Source of the DNA: Oegoconia quadripuncta
Lineage: Eukaryota; Arthropoda; Insecta; Lepidoptera; Autostichidae
Reading direction: 5' to 3'
NCBI GenBank assembly: GCA_949316235.1
Contig: OX438751.1
Location: forward strand, 4,612,413 to 4,676,412
Length of the DNA: 64,000 nt
Shown here: positions 1 to 12,692 of the stretch, in pieces
How the letters are laid out: each line of letters begins with the position of its first letter
Position numbering within the stretch: the stretch's first letter is position 1
Notes under the pieces: generated by a model
Databases searched by the model: none
Seen by the model: the letters and a program-made list of their open reading frames with translations, nothing else
Told to the model about the DNA's origin: nothing
Position numbers and translations under genes: made by a program

Positions 1-1
1 G

Positions 2-415
2 AGGAAAGGCTGCGTCACCTACAGGTTGACTCAGATACTCACCGGGTACGGGTGCTTCGGTGAGTATCTGAGTCGAATCGGACGGGAGGAGACGGCACGA
101 TGCCACCACTACGCGTCCGACCAGGACTCCGCCCAGCACACGCTGGAGGACTGCCCGGCGTGGCAGTCCGAGCGTCGAGACTTGGTCGACCGGATCGGAC
201 GAGATCTGTCCCCGCCAGCATTAGTCGCGGCTATGTTGGCGAGCGAGGAGGGTTGGAGGGCAGCGGCCTCCTTCTGCGAAGCAGTCATACTCGAGAAGGA
301 GGCCGCAGAGCGGGATCGGGAGAGGGCCGATCCAAATCCCACCAAAAACATTTTATGTAAAATGTTGCCAAGACGACCCTTTGTTCCCAGTAGTTCTGTT
401 GGACAGTTCTGTTAG
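2..415 (+). pseudogene. R1-clade LINE ORF2, C-terminal fragment
   Basis: The frame is open from the first bases of the window to a stop at 413-415. It reads like the C-terminal tail of R1-clade non-LTR retrotransposon ORF2: a TGYGCFGEYL-like start, a Cys/His cluster (CHHY...AQHTLEDCPAW), then a charged helix rich in KEAAERDRER. In this family the CCHC-like motif follows the reverse transcriptase; the RT itself would lie left of the window. The last ~10 codons run into an inverted-repeat MITE starting near 382, so the original stop may have been replaced. It is a fragment, not a host gene. Confidence 0.75.
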
Positions 416-720
416 CCGAACTAATGGGAATTTTTGTCTCTCTAGTTCCGTAAATAACTTGAACTTTTTTTTGATCGAACTAATGGGATTTTTTTGTCCC
501 ACTAGTTCTAGTGAATAACATGTCAACCTAACATGCACGAATCTAACCTATCCATGTCGGGGTGCCAAAAACTCCCGTGCTCGCTTCGCTCGCACTCGAA
601 TTAGAACTCGACAGAACTACTGGGAATCCCTAGTACCATTTGTTCTGTTGATAGAACTAGTGAGACAAAAATTCCCATTAGTTCGGCCAACAGAACTGTC
701 CAACAGAACTACTGGGAACA
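382..720. mobile_element. Palindromic MITE with ~64-bp terminal inverted repeats
   Basis: The left end (tgttcccagtagttctgttg) is the reverse complement of the right end at 701-720, and the match continues about 64 bp inward. The interior contains several degenerate copies of 'gaactaatgggaatttttgtc' in both orientations, so the whole element folds on itself. No convincing target duplication was found. The same element, lacking its first 17 bp, recurs at 4594-4915 because the tandem-duplication breakpoint lies inside its left arm. Confidence 0.75.
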
Positions 721-2700
721 TAAGACCATATAAGGTTTGCCCTGTGAAAAACATAAACCCCCTTCTTCATCATATGAATTATTTGAGAAATTCATGAATG
801 ACATTCTTCAAAATTAGTAAATCAAATAAATATTGCGATGTTGTTGTGCAATGAAGTGTATTTGTAATTGTAAATACATAGTGTTTTTCGGAAATTTTAA
901 TATAAACATATTAGAAGACAACAGTCAAACTAGAAGATTGAAATCTTTCCTCAGTTGCTATAATTTTGCTAATCTTTTTTCAGTGCCCACTAGAATAACC
1001 TAACGTCAGACACTAAGCATTGATATATTTTATCGAATTTACAACCCCGTGTTAATTCTTTTTAAGTCTTCTTTTTAATAAATTTAGTTTTTAAATAAAT
1101 TAAAATTAAATTAATTCGATCAAGTGTTACTCTACGCTAGTTCGCGCTACGATAATTCACTCACCAATTATGTTAAATTAGTTTAAATCGATTGTGCTAA
1201 GTTTCATTACTTAACGCGATCGCGATTAGGTGCGACTACGGTCGTCCTGGCCCTCTCACTATCACTAATTACCTACACCACACTATTAGCTTTTTCCAAA
1301 TTGTGTGTCAGAGAGTTTCTTGCGTCGTTTCTTCTCTCTGACTATACACATTACGAAGCGATGGTAGTCTGTTTTTAAACTTCCCACGCAACGTCCTAAG
1401 CCGAGGTTCGAGCCCCCATGGGCACCCTTAGGCATCGGTAGCAACTACACATACGTGCTGTTGCATACGGTCAGAGCGCGCCGCGCGCTCTAACTGCATG
1501 CAAGAGACGGGCAGAGCGCTCCCGCGCTCGCCCCCCCGCCCGGTGACGCTGTAAAAGTCTTTGTAAAACAGCAACAGTTCCAACTCAAAAAAAAAAAAAG
1601 TTATAAAAGTTAGTTGTTGTGACAAAGCATTCGAGTTTCCATGGTTCAAGTGTTCCCTGGTAATCCTGGTTCATAGTTTTTGTGGTTCCGATAAAGTGAG
1701 TGGCTCCGGTATAGTGAGTGGCTCCGGTAAAGTGTGTGTGGTTCCGGTAAACTGTTCATATAACGTATAATACAGTAAGCCGCGCAAACCTATAGCAATG
1801 AGGTGGCCCCACGCATCGCCACTCCAAATATAAATTAGAAAGTAAATTATAGATTTAAATAATATTACTTCTTCCTTTTGTTCCCATCGCGAACACCTAC
1901 GACATAATAGACTGTGTACAGAAAAGGTGACCACGAGCTGATTATTCCGTAACTAATAGAGATACATTAAAAAAATATAAAACTGGTATCGCTACCGTAT
2001 GGCCTGATGTAAAAAAGGAAGCAACAAAACAAATTCTCCAAAAAATACTACCTACAATAAAAGTGAATTTTTTGACGTCAGTCCAATTTGTTTGTTGAAA
2101 ATTCTCGTGTCATGAAAGAAAAAGCATTATTCAAAATTAGAAAAATATATGTAGTAGGTAATAATAGGCATAATTACAATAGTTATATCTATTATTGCAG
2201 CATATAAGTGCGTTGCGTTAGTAATTAACACGATTTTTTTACTATTATAATATCAAATCAAAAATTACATAACATACACAATACTAATAGAATAATAACA
2301 GTTTAACAAAAACTAAAGAACTCATTTGGGTCAATAACGCATTGAAGAATTCCAGTATCCTTTTGCCGGCTCCGACATCAGCCAAGTGTAATGACCTCAA
2401 AACAGACCAAATGAGCCCAAACTGAAGGTTTACTAGTAGCCATTAAAGAGTTCCACTGCCCACCACCTGGTTCCATTCATCGATGGTACCATATTATTGT
2501 ATTATCATCGGAATTACATACACCTGCAAGTCGATCCTGGATTCTGGAATAACAAACTTGATTGTAGAGTGAATTCAAAATGCGAAAGACACCAAGATTA
2601 ACGCTATCTGCAAGAATTAAAACTTATAACTGGAAATGCTGTCTTCTTTCTTCTTAAGATTTTTAATTCTTGCCTATGCTTGACTTATTTCCATAAGACG
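720..2700. other. Non-coding stretch in duplication unit (also 4915-6895)
   Basis: I see no supported gene. The GC-rich block at 1480-1580 (poly-C tract, 'cgcccggtgacgctg') resembles part of the LTR-like unit near 61950. The block at 1800-1880 ('tggccccacgca...aaatataaattagaaa') resembles 22920-23035. A 13-bp poly-A run follows at about 1588. The block near 2480-2525 ('gtaccatattattgtattatcatc') is shared with about 10990-11030. Confidence 0.6.
1682..1755. repeat. Short minisatellite, four ~18-bp units
   Basis: Four imperfect units of the form 'gtggctccggtaaagtga' follow each other; the copy in the tandem duplicate is at 5877-5950. On the minus strand they give an apparently repetitive LPEP-type open frame that I regard as a by-product of the repeat, not a protein. 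Confidence 0.8.
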
Positions 2701-2799
2701 TGGAAGAATGCAAACATTACATACATACATAAAGTCACGCATGTTTCCCGTAGGGGTAGGCAGAGACCGCAGATTTTCACAAACGTTACAGCGATCTAA

Positions 2800-3060
2800 A
2801 ATCAGGTAAAGATAACTCTATAGGTTCAAACTATCGGCCGGTCGATAAGTTTATTGCAAGCATTAAGCAAGGTCTTTACATAACCATCTGTTAAGAGAGA
2901 CTGGACTCTAATATTTGATGAACAATTTGGATATCGACATCATTCTTCATGTTGCTCATCACTTGAATCTGTCATCAGTCAACTGGAATATTTTTATTAA
3001 ACACTGAAAAAGCATTTAACACAGTGGCCTCTTGCATAAGTTAGTCATGAGAAAGGTGTC
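2800..3060 (+). pseudogene. Decayed reverse-transcriptase fragment
   Basis: Across shifting frames one can read fragments typical of non-LTR RT domains: an NYRP-like 'SNYRPVD', then 'FGYRHHSSC', then 'KAFNTV'. Stops and indels separate them, so only a heavily decayed remnant remains. The second copy is at 6995-7255 in the tandem duplicate. The preceding 'aagtcacgc...ggtaggcagaga' block (2725-2770) is a dispersed sequence familiar from Lepidoptera. Confidence 0.5.
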
Positions 3061-3226
3061 TTTGCACACACATTTACCATACAACAATTAGTCATTAACC
3101 CATTAATCCAAGAATTCATTAATAAAATTACTTGTAAATTCTGTCACATTACTAACGTAAAATACAAAAATAAATTGATATCTACATTGGGCAAATCTCG
3201 TTCCCATATAACGTATTTTTATTATT

Positions 3227-3276
3227 AAGTGTTGCAGTCGATACATTTTATATTTAATGTATCGACTGCAACACTT
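3227..3276. repeat. Perfect 21-bp hairpin, 8-nt loop
   Basis: Positions 3227-3247 are the exact reverse complement of 3256-3276, around the loop ttatattt. The duplicate copy is at 7422-7471. No flanking target duplication is evident. It may be a small foldback remnant or a structured transcript. Confidence 0.85.
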
Positions 3277-3554
3277 GGTACTGCATGAATGATTCATTTA
3301 CCACCGATTGCTTAGGTAGTAATGTATACGCTGAAAATTTTATTATATCCCAATGAAGAGTCTAATTAAGTAAATAATATAACCATTAAGAGGGACAGAT
3401 ATGTATTTACTATAACGAATGGTGCGTATTTCAGATAAGTTAGTTGTAAGGTATGATTCAAATAGACTAAATGTTCATGCTAAAAGTTTATAAAATGTGA
3501 TCCCAACCTATAAAATTAAGCTTATCAATTTTGAGTAAAGATCCGACATGTTAC

Positions 3555-3720
3555 GTATTCTTTATTTATTTATTTTATTTTAACACTTTATTGTACACAC
3601 ACACAAAGAAATGGTCATTAACAAATATTTTAGAAAAATGTACAAAGGGCGAACTTAACCTCTATAAGAGATCTCTTCCAGCAAACCCGTGAGAGCGAAA
3701 TTTGATATCATAGGTAGACA
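3555..3720 (-). mobile_element. LINE 3' tail (CR1/Jockey-like)
   Basis: On the minus strand this reads '...ctggaagagatctctt...gttaagttcgccctttgtac...gtacaataaagtgttaaaa', ending in an A/T-rich simple tail. The same tail signature recurs at 15405-15492 (-), 16768-16830 (+), 16960-17100 (+), 17460-17580 (-) and 51556-51660 (-). It is therefore a shared LINE-family 3' end rather than a host 3' UTR. The duplicate copy is at 7750-7915. Confidence 0.6.
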
Positions 3721-3886
3721 TAAAGTGTACACGAAACAGAAGAAACAAAAAATGTTATAAATATCATATAAAAGAATAAAACCAACATAATACATTAAAC
3801 GAAAAATTACCCAACATAAATACACAAATACATACATACAACATTATATATAAATATATATAATATAATATTATACATATATAATA

Positions 3887-4099
3887 TACAGGGCGTCCCA
3901 AAGTTATGGGACATGAAGGGGAAGTACCTTAAATATCGTAGATAGTGAATTTTGCTCAAAGAAGACTTTATGTTATTTTTAAAAGTTAGTAATTCTGCAT
4001 TCATAGATTTTCTAAAAATTACTTGCTTCGGCTGGGAATCGAACCGACTTAAATGTGAAAAAAAAAACACCCTACTTTTATGATGCCAATCGAAAGAAT
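3887..4099. mobile_element. Single arm of the TACAGGGCGTCCC foldback MITE
   Basis: The sequence from tacagggcgtccc through 'ccaatcgaaagaat' matches the first ~213 bp of each 270-bp arm of the foldback element at 50116-51103. Only one arm is present and it abuts the LINE C-terminal coding fragment directly. The duplicate copy is at 8082-8294. Confidence 0.8.
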
Positions 4100-4593
4100 T
4101 AACTGACTTGACGTGAGACCTCAAGATAGTGCTCTTTAACTCTAGCTTTAAAAACGTCAAGAGTTTGACTATCCCGTACGCTGGCAGGAAGCGAGTTCCA
4201 TAGCCTGACCGCATGAAATGAAAACGAGTAATTATAAAAGTCAGTTTTGTTAGAAGTAGGAGGAAAGGACAGTAGGGTAGCGATGTGGGGTCTGGACGAT
4301 TTATCGGAAGCACGCAAGAAGTTAAAACGCTCACTCAAATAAGTAGGGACAAGATAGAAAAGGACTTTAAAGAGAAAACAAAGAATGTGTAGATTCCTGC
4401 GAAGACGTATTGGCAGCCATTTAAGTTCAGACCTGTAGTGAGAGATGCGGTCAAACTTACGTAATCCAAAAATAAAACGAATGCATAAATTTTGCAGTCG
4501 TTCGAGTTTATTTAGGATCTCTTCGGTGGCATCCAACATGCAGATATCACCATAGTCAAGGATAGGTAGGAGTAAACTTTGAGCAAGTGTCAC
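4099..4593 (-). pseudogene. LINE ORF2 C-terminus, truncated by duplication junction
   Basis: Open frame encoding the post-RT C-terminal region of a CR1/Jockey-like LINE: 'LDYGDI...ATEEILNKLERLQN', 'FHAVRLWNSLPASVRDS', 'FKARVKEHY'. It is the duplicate of 8294-8788. Upstream coding sequence is missing because the duplication breakpoint at 4593/4594 replaces it with MITE sequence. Confidence 0.8.
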
Positions 4594-7500
4594 TTGGACA
4601 GTTCTGTTAGCCGAACTAATGGGAATTTTTGTCTCTCTAGTTCCGTAAATAACTTGAACTTTTTTTTGATCGAACTAATGGGATTTTTTTGTCCCACTAG
4701 TTCTAGTGAATAACATGTCAACCTAACATGCACGAATCTAACCTATCCATGTCGGGGTGCCAAAAACTCCCGTGCTCGCTTCGCTCGCACTCGAATTAGA
4801 ACTCGACAGAACTACTGGGAATCCCTAGTACCATTTGTTCTGTTGATAGAACTAGTGAGACAAAAATTCCCATTAGTTCGGCCAACAGAACTGTCCAACA
4901 GAACTACTGGGAACATAAGACCATATAAGGTTTGCCCTGTGAAAAACATAAACCCCCTTCTTCATCATATGAATTATTTGAGAAATTCATGAATGACATT
5001 CTTCAAAATTAGTAAATCAAATAAATATTGCGATGTTGTTGTGCAATGAAGTGTATTTGTAATTGTAAATACATAGTGTTTTTCGGAAATTTTAATATAA
5101 ACATATTAGAAGACAACAGTCAAACTAGAAGATTGAAATCTTTCCTCAGTTGCTATAATTTTGCTAATCTTTTTTCAGTGCCCACTAGAATAACCTAACG
5201 TCAGACACTAAGCATTGATATATTTTATCGAATTTACAACCCCGTGTTAATTCTTTTTAAGTCTTCTTTTTAATAAATTTAGTTTTTAAATAAATTAAAA
5301 TTAAATTAATTCGATCAAGTGTTACTCTACGCTAGTTCGCGCTACGATAATTCACTCACCAATTATGTTAAATTAGTTTAAATCGATTGTGCTAAGTTTC
5401 ATTACTTAACGCGATCGCGATTAGGTGCGACTACGGTCGTCCTGGCCCTCTCACTATCACTAATTACCTACACCACACTATTAGCTTTTTCCAAATTGTG
5501 TGTCAGAGAGTTTCTTGCGTCGTTTCTTCTCTCTGACTATACACATTACGAAGCGATGGTAGTCTGTTTTTAAACTTCCCACGCAACGTCCTAAGCCGAG
5601 GTTCGAGCCCCCATGGGCACCCTTAGGCATCGGTAGCAACTACACATACGTGCTGTTGCATACGGTCAGAGCGCGCCGCGCGCTCTAACTGCATGCAAGA
5701 GACGGGCAGAGCGCTCCCGCGCTCGCCCCCCCGCCCGGTGACGCTGTAAAAGTCTTTGTAAAACAGCAACAGTTCCAACTCAAAAAAAAAAAAAGTTATA
5801 AAAGTTAGTTGTTGTGACAAAGCATTCGAGTTTCCATGGTTCAAGTGTTCCCTGGTAATCCTGGTTCATAGTTTTTGTGGTTCCGATAAAGTGAGTGGCT
5901 CCGGTATAGTGAGTGGCTCCGGTAAAGTGTGTGTGGTTCCGGTAAACTGTTCATATAACGTATAATACAGTAAGCCGCGCAAACCTATAGCAATGAGGTG
6001 GCCCCACGCATCGCCACTCCAAATATAAATTAGAAAGTAAATTATAGATTTAAATAATATTACTTCTTCCTTTTGTTCCCATCGCGAACACCTACGACAT
6101 AATAGACTGTGTACAGAAAAGGTGACCACGAGCTGATTATTCCGTAACTAATAGAGATACATTAAAAAAATATAAAACTGGTATCGCTACCGTATGGCCT
6201 GATGTAAAAAAGGAAGCAACAAAACAAATTCTCCAAAAAATACTACCTACAATAAAAGTGAATTTTTTGACGTCAGTCCAATTTGTTTGTTGAAAATTCT
6301 CGTGTCATGAAAGAAAAAGCATTATTCAAAATTAGAAAAATATATGTAGTAGGTAATAATAGGCATAATTACAATAGTTATATCTATTATTGCAGCATAT
6401 AAGTGCGTTGCGTTAGTAATTAACACGATTTTTTTACTATTATAATATCAAATCAAAAATTACATAACATACACAATACTAATAGAATAATAACAGTTTA
6501 ACAAAAACTAAAGAACTCATTTGGGTCAATAACGCATTGAAGAATTCCAGTATCCTTTTGCCGGCTCCGACATCAGCCAAGTGTAATGACCTCAAAACAG
6601 ACCAAATGAGCCCAAACTGAAGGTTTACTAGTAGCCATTAAAGAGTTCCACTGCCCACCACCTGGTTCCATTCATCGATGGTACCATATTATTGTATTAT
6701 CATCGGAATTACATACACCTGCAAGTCGATCCTGGATTCTGGAATAACAAACTTGATTGTAGAGTGAATTCAAAATGCGAAAGACACCAAGATTAACGCT
6801 ATCTGCAAGAATTAAAACTTATAACTGGAAATGCTGTCTTCTTTCTTCTTAAGATTTTTAATTCTTGCCTATGCTTGACTTATTTCCATAAGACGTGGAA
6901 GAATGCAAACATTACATACATACATAAAGTCACGCATGTTTCCCGTAGGGGTAGGCAGAGACCGCAGATTTTCACAAACGTTACAGCGATCTAAAATCAG
7001 GTAAAGATAACTCTATAGGTTCAAACTATCGGCCGGTCGATAAGTTTATTGCAAGCATTAAGCAAGGTCTTTACATAACCATCTGTTAAGAGAGACTGGA
7101 CTCTAATATTTGATGAACAATTTGGATATCGACATCATTCTTCATGTTGCTCATCACTTGAATCTGTCATCAGTCAACTGGAATATTTTTATTAAACACT
7201 GAAAAAGCATTTAACACAGTGGCCTCTTGCATAAGTTAGTCATGAGAAAGGTGTCTTTGCACACACATTTACCATACAACAATTAGTAATTAACCCATTA
7301 ATCCAAGAATTCATTAATAAAATTACTTGTAAATTCTGTCACATTACTAACGTAAAATACAAAAATAAATTGATATCTACATTGGGCAAATCTCGTTCCC
7401 ATATAACGTATTTTTATTATTAAGTGTTGCAGTCGATACATTTTATATTTAATGTATCGACTGCAACACTTGGTACTGCATGAATGATTCATTTACCACC

Positions 7501-8788
7501 GATTGCTTAGGTAGTAATGTATACGCTGAAAATTTTATTATATCCCAATGAAGAGTCTAATTAAGTAAATAATATAACCATTAAGAGGGACAGATATGTA
7601 TTTACTATAACGAATGGTGCGTATTTCAGATAAGTTAGTTGTAAGGTATGATTCAAATAGACTAAATGTTCATGCTAAAAGTTTATAAAATGTGATCCCA
7701 ACCTATAAAATTAAGCTTATCAATTTTGAGTAAAGATCCGACATGTTACGTATTCTTTATTTATTTATTTTATTTTAACACTTTATTGTACACACACACA
7801 AAGAAATGGTCATTAACAAATATTTTAGAAAAATGTACAAAGGGCGAACTTAACCTCTATAAGAGATCTCTTCCAGCAAACCCGTGAGAGCGAAATTTGA
7901 TATCATAGGTAGACATAAAGTGTACACGAAACAGAAGAAACAAAAAATGTTATAAATATCATATAAAAGAATAAAACCAACATAATACATTAAACGAAAA
8001 ATTACCCAACATAAATACACAAATACATACATACAACATTATATATAAATATATATAATATAATATTATACATATATAATATACAGGGCGTCCCAAAGTT
8101 ATGGGACATGAAGGGGAAGTACCTTAAATATCGTAGATAGTGAATTTTGCTCAAAGAAGACTTTATGTTATTTTTAAAAGTTAGTAATTCTGCATTCATA
8201 GATTTTCTAAAAATTACTTGCTTCGGCTGGGAATCGAACCGACTTAAATGTGAAAAAAAAAACACCCTACTTTTATGATGCCAATCGAAAGAATTAACTG
8301 ACTTGACGTGAGACCTCAAGATAGTGCTCTTTAACTCTAGCTTTAAAAACGTCAAGAGTTTGACTATCCCGTACGCTGGCAGGAAGCGAGTTCCATAGCC
8401 TGACCGCATGAAATGAAAACGAGTAATTATAAAAGTCAGTTTTGTTAGAAGTAGGAGGAAAGGACAGTAGGGTAGCGATGTGGGGTCTGGACGATTTATC
8501 GGAAGCACGCAAGAAGTTAAAACGCTCACTCAAATAAGTAGGGACAAGATAGAAAAGGACTTTAAAGAGAAAACAAAGAATGTGTAGATTCCTGCGAAGA
8601 CGTATTGGCAGCCATTTAAGTTCAGACCTGTAGTGAGAGATGCGGTCAAACTTACGTAATCCAAAAATAAAACGAATGCATAAATTTTGCAGTCGTTCGA
8701 GTTTATTTAGGATCTCTTCGGTGGCATCCAACATGCAGATATCACCATAGTCAAGGATAGGTAGGAGTAAACTTTGAGCAAGTGTCAC
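4594..8788. repeat. Tandem duplication, copy B (4,195 bp)
   Basis: Second copy of the unit described for 399-4593. It runs at its right edge into the longer LINE at 8294-10770. Copy B therefore carries the native right boundary and copy A the native left boundary, with the A/B junction at 4593/4594 being the novel join. All sub-features of copy A are found here at +4195. Confidence 0.93.
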
Positions 8789-10770
8789 TTGGTCTTCAGT
8801 GGCAAGAAGTTTTGGAGGCATTTGAGTGAGTGAGCAGAGAAGTGGACTTTTCTACTTACCTCATGCAAGATAAATTATTATCAAATACCACTCCAAGGTT
8901 TTTGGCCGATTTCGCATACTCAATAGTTACCCCATCATAAACGACAGGCGGAACAGATGAATTGTGAAGTGCGTTGGACATGTACCTGCTCCCAATAATC
9001 AAAGCCTGCGACTTTTTGGGATTTACCGCAAGATCATAAGATTTTGCCCAGTCACAAATTTTCTTTAGAGTTGACTGCATCAATAGCGTTGGAAACGTCA
9101 GTAATTGCAAAATGCCGATAGAGCTGCACATCGTCTGCATAGAGATGGAAATAAGAGGATATCACATTTGTGATTGTGTTAATGAAAACGGAGAAGAGAA
9201 GAGGAGAGAGGACACCACCTTGGGGTACACCCGCAGCTAGATCACACCAGTCAGACGAAGTATCATCAGAGCGAACACACTGTTTGCGACCCCGAAGATA
9301 TGAGTCAAACCAAGTGACTGCAGATTGAGAAACATTAAGAGAACGAAGTATGGCAAGATGAACATCGAAGTCAACAGAATTGAAGGCACTGCTGAAATCG
9401 AGAAGTATCAGAACAGAGAGTAACTTGTTTTCCATGGCATAACGGATGTCATCAGTAACTTACAGCAAAGCTGTCACTGTGCTGTGACCGGCACGAAAGC
9501 CTAATTGGAAGGAATTTAATTATCGGAAAGGTAATTAGATAGCTGTTTATGGACAATATGTTCAAGTACTTTAGAGAGAAAAGGTAAAATTGAAATTGGA
9601 CGGTATTGTGAGAAGGATGTAGGATTGGAAGTTTTAGGCAGTGCAATAACATGCGCTTCTTTCCAGACACTGGGAAAACAACCGGCTGTCAGTGAAAAAT
9701 TGAGAATGTGAGTGAGTACTGGTAGCAGTTCCGGCAGTATCAATGAGATCATGCGCGAGCACAAGTTATCACACCCCACTGCGGAGGAGGTAATTGACAA
9801 GATGCACTTCTTAACATCGCATTCTGCAACCTGTTTGAACGAGAAGGTACACTTAAGGTGAGGCATGTCAGACAGGTTGCGAAGAGTATCAGCCTTGATG
9901 TAATTATTCAGAGAAACAGGAGGAGTTGAGAAATGTTTGTTAAGCTCATTTAGATTTGTAAGATTGTGGTCGGAGGAAGGGGTTTTGCCAATACCAAGTG
10001 ACTTTAGAAATTTCCAAACCTCTTGAGGAGAATAATTTTCAATGGAACTGTGAATGTGGCGCCTTTTAGCATCTCTACACAGACGATTACAATGGTTTCG
10101 TATAGATTTATACTGACTTAAGTTGTGATCCGTAGGTAAACTTTTATACTTCCTTTTAGCCTTATCACGTTTCGCCATGACCTCCTTAATGTCTTTACTT
10201 AGCCAAGGTGCAGGGATGTGCTTGACTCTAACGCGTTTGACAGAAGCATGGCGATCATATAAATTAGTAGTAGTAGTAAATTAGTGTAGTAAACCGCTAA
10301 TAAAACTTTTGTGTGATGGAGGGTGGGTAACTTCGATTAAAAGGTGTTCAGCAGATTTCGAGTATGCACTCGGAGAGACTTCAACAATACTGTAAATAAT
10401 ATCTGCTCGTAAGTAAATGGCTACACCACCTCCACCCTTGTTTGTCCTATCGTTACGAATAAGTTTGAAACCTGGAAGTGATATTTGAGTGGAGGGGATA
10501 GAGGGTTTCAAAAAAGTTTCAGAAACAAGTATGGCATCAACATTCTTGCTATCGAAGGAAGCAAGAAAATCAGAATAGTGACCAGGGATACTTTGAGCAT
10601 TAACGTGTACCGCATTAAAGTTTTTAGGAAAGTTAGAAAAACATCCTTGTAATATGATCTTACAAAGTCAGGGTAGCAGAATCACTATCACTGTCAGCGC
10701 TATAAAAATCATCCGAGGAGCACGACCAGAAGTCATCACTAAAATCGCATATACTTTCATCTTCCATAGT
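8294..10770 (-). pseudogene. Decayed CR1/Jockey-like LINE ORF2 (endonuclease + RT)
   Basis: Read from right to left, pieces of one ORF2 appear. There is a short acidic, serine-rich start near 10767. Endonuclease remnants follow (10281-10620, 'GGGGVAIYLR'). The RT N-terminal half is at 9516-10178 ('YRPISILPFLSKVLEH'). The RT core is at 9052-9435 ('DFSSAFNSVDF', 'GVPQGGVLSPLLF', 'YADDVQLY'). The thumb/C-terminus is at 8294-9050 ('LWNSLPASVRDS'). Frameshifts separate the pieces, and much of the endonuclease middle is deleted. The 3' end joins a half-MITE at 8294. Confidence 0.85.
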
Positions 10771-11059
10771 ACAGTGTATAAAAATAAATAAAATATTAAT
10801 ATATATATGAATATAATATTAAAAATAAAAATAAATAAATAAGAACAATATACCGTACAATATTAATAAAAGAAAAAGAATAAATTAGCACTGACAATCA
10901 ATTCTTGTGTGATTATACTAAATAAAGAAACTTGAAAATCAACCAAAAATCATTGTCTTCCTGGCTCCATCATAAGATCACCTCAATAGTACCATATTAT
11001 TACATTGTCATCAGAATCACATACAAGAGCGTTTTCCATGACTTTTTTTTTTTTTTTCA

Positions 11060-11500
11060 TTTTCTTATATAATATCCTTTCAGGTCTATCTATAGACACA
11101 GGCTATCGGCGTTCCAACCTCTTTTAAGCCACCAATAAAATATGTATTGTCAAACCCTGAAAAATAGGCCTTAATTTCAGCTACCACCTCTTCATTTTTG
11201 ATGAAAATCTATTCCCGCCAAGCCATTTCTTCATGTTTGAGAAGAAGAAAAAGTCACAAGCGGTTAGATCTAGCTAATACGGAGGGTGTGGCAATAATTC
11301 ATATCGTAATTCGACAAGTTTTCATGTCGCGACTGGACACGAGTGCTGGGTGCGATAGTTTTTTCCCCAACTCTTCATTGAATCGGTCTAACAATGCCGC
11401 ATAGTAAGCTCCCGTTATTGTCTTGCCTTTCACCAAAAAATCAATGTAAATGACTCCTTGGTTGTCCTAAAATATGGCCACCATCACCTTACCAGCCGAT
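11060..11500 (-). pseudogene. mariner-like transposase fragment (antisense)
   Basis: On the minus strand the sequence reads like a mariner transposase middle to C-terminal region: 'SAGKVMVAIF', 'GVIYIDFLVKGKTI', 'YYAALLDRFNEEL', then a tail with 'FFLLLKHEEM' and 'GLKEVGTP'. Stops and frameshifts are present. It lies head-to-head with another mariner remnant on the plus strand just to the right. Confidence 0.75.
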
Positions 11501-11785
11501 CGAGAAATAAATAATGAAAAAAGTTTTTATTCAACCTCATGGAATTATCAAACCGCCTACAATTGCAAAGTTTCAAATCGATACGACGATTATTCAAAGT
11601 CAAAAACGCTTTATTTTGTAGGTACACATAAAAACGCATGCCTGTGACCACTTCGGAGACAGGTTTAACGGGATAAAAGAGAATTTATTATAACAGTAGA
11701 CGAAACGTGGATACACCACTAAATACCAGAAATCAAGGAACAAGGATTTTTATTGTATCGAACACAGTGTCCGATAATTTCAAAG

Positions 11786-12692
11786 TACGATGTTTTATTG
11801 TATCGATACCTTATTGGTGGACGTAACGTTAGTGCGAAGAACTCTGTTGCGACAAACTGTACCGCGATAATTCATTAGTACTACCATTTTAGTATAGTAC
11901 TATTTTATTTCTATTGGTTTATTAATTATTATCAAAAACGATATTAAATCAAATGTTAATGTTAAAAAATACTATGTTTTGTTTAAATATTTGATCATAT
12001 CTTAAAAATATCATGCCTTTTTATATTGTTCATCTATAAAAAGTTGAACGAATCAAAAAACGTTATTTTATTTGAGAGTTGCTTACATAAATTGCATAAG
12101 TGACTCATGTACTTTTAAAATATTATGTTACGTTATTTCGTTGTTTCGTTTTGAATTGATTTATGTATTATATTAATTATCAATGAAAAATTTTGTTTGT
12201 TTTACATTCATGTACGAAAATCAACAACAAAATAATATGGTCTGTTCATTTGTTATTTTAGCAGTGTATAATTATAAACAATTAAACATTTCATTTAAAC
12301 AAACCATTTCAATTAAACTATTTGTTAGTTCTGGTGTGTCTGTTTCACCATACAAACTTTGAATCCCCGTTTCACGTCCGTAAAGGACGAATTTCGGAAA
12401 ATTCGTTCTTAGCTGACCTCTTCTAACTGCCTACATGCCAAATTTCAGCTTTATAGGTTTCGAGTTTTCATGTTTAATCAGTGAGTGAGTGACCAATAGG
12501 CGTGACTAACAGTGAGTGAATAATAATAAGACGTAGTGGACCATATCCAACAAACATACTTTTGAATTAATAAATTATCGAACTAATAATCTATCGGACA
12601 AATTATCGCCGTATGCTTTGTCATACATAACAGAGTTCTTCGCACTAACGTTACGTCGCACCAATAAGGCATCGATACAATAAAACATCGTA
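11786..12692. mobile_element. MITE with ~63-bp inverted repeats inside mariner
   Basis: The left end (11786-11848, tacgatgttttattgtatcg...) is the near-perfect reverse complement of 12629-12692. The ends read TA-CGATG...CATCG-TA, consistent with a TA target. The ~780-bp interior is AT-rich with no coding capacity I can support. It interrupts the mariner remnant at 11690-14330. Confidence 0.75.

Larger units (their letters stand above)
399..4593. repeat. Tandem duplication, copy A (4,195 bp)
   Basis: This segment recurs head-to-tail at 4594-8788 with a constant offset of 4,195 bp. By eye the copies are essentially identical; one substitution was spotted (C at 3093, A at 7288). Both outer boundaries share the tetranucleotide TTGG (399-402, 4594-4597, 8789-8792). 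The left breakpoint is inside the MITE and the right one inside a LINE coding fragment. The unit contains only non-coding and transposon-derived DNA: MITE, GC-rich LTR-like patch near 1490-1580, short minisatellite, decayed RT, hairpin, half-MITE and LINE C-terminus. Confidence 0.93.

Noticed and set aside
1428..1934. Two minus-strand open frames (73 and 87 codons) with repeated Pro/Glu
   Set aside because: They overlap a minisatellite and poly-A/poly-C tracts, are duplicated only as part of the tandem segment, and have no domain-like content.
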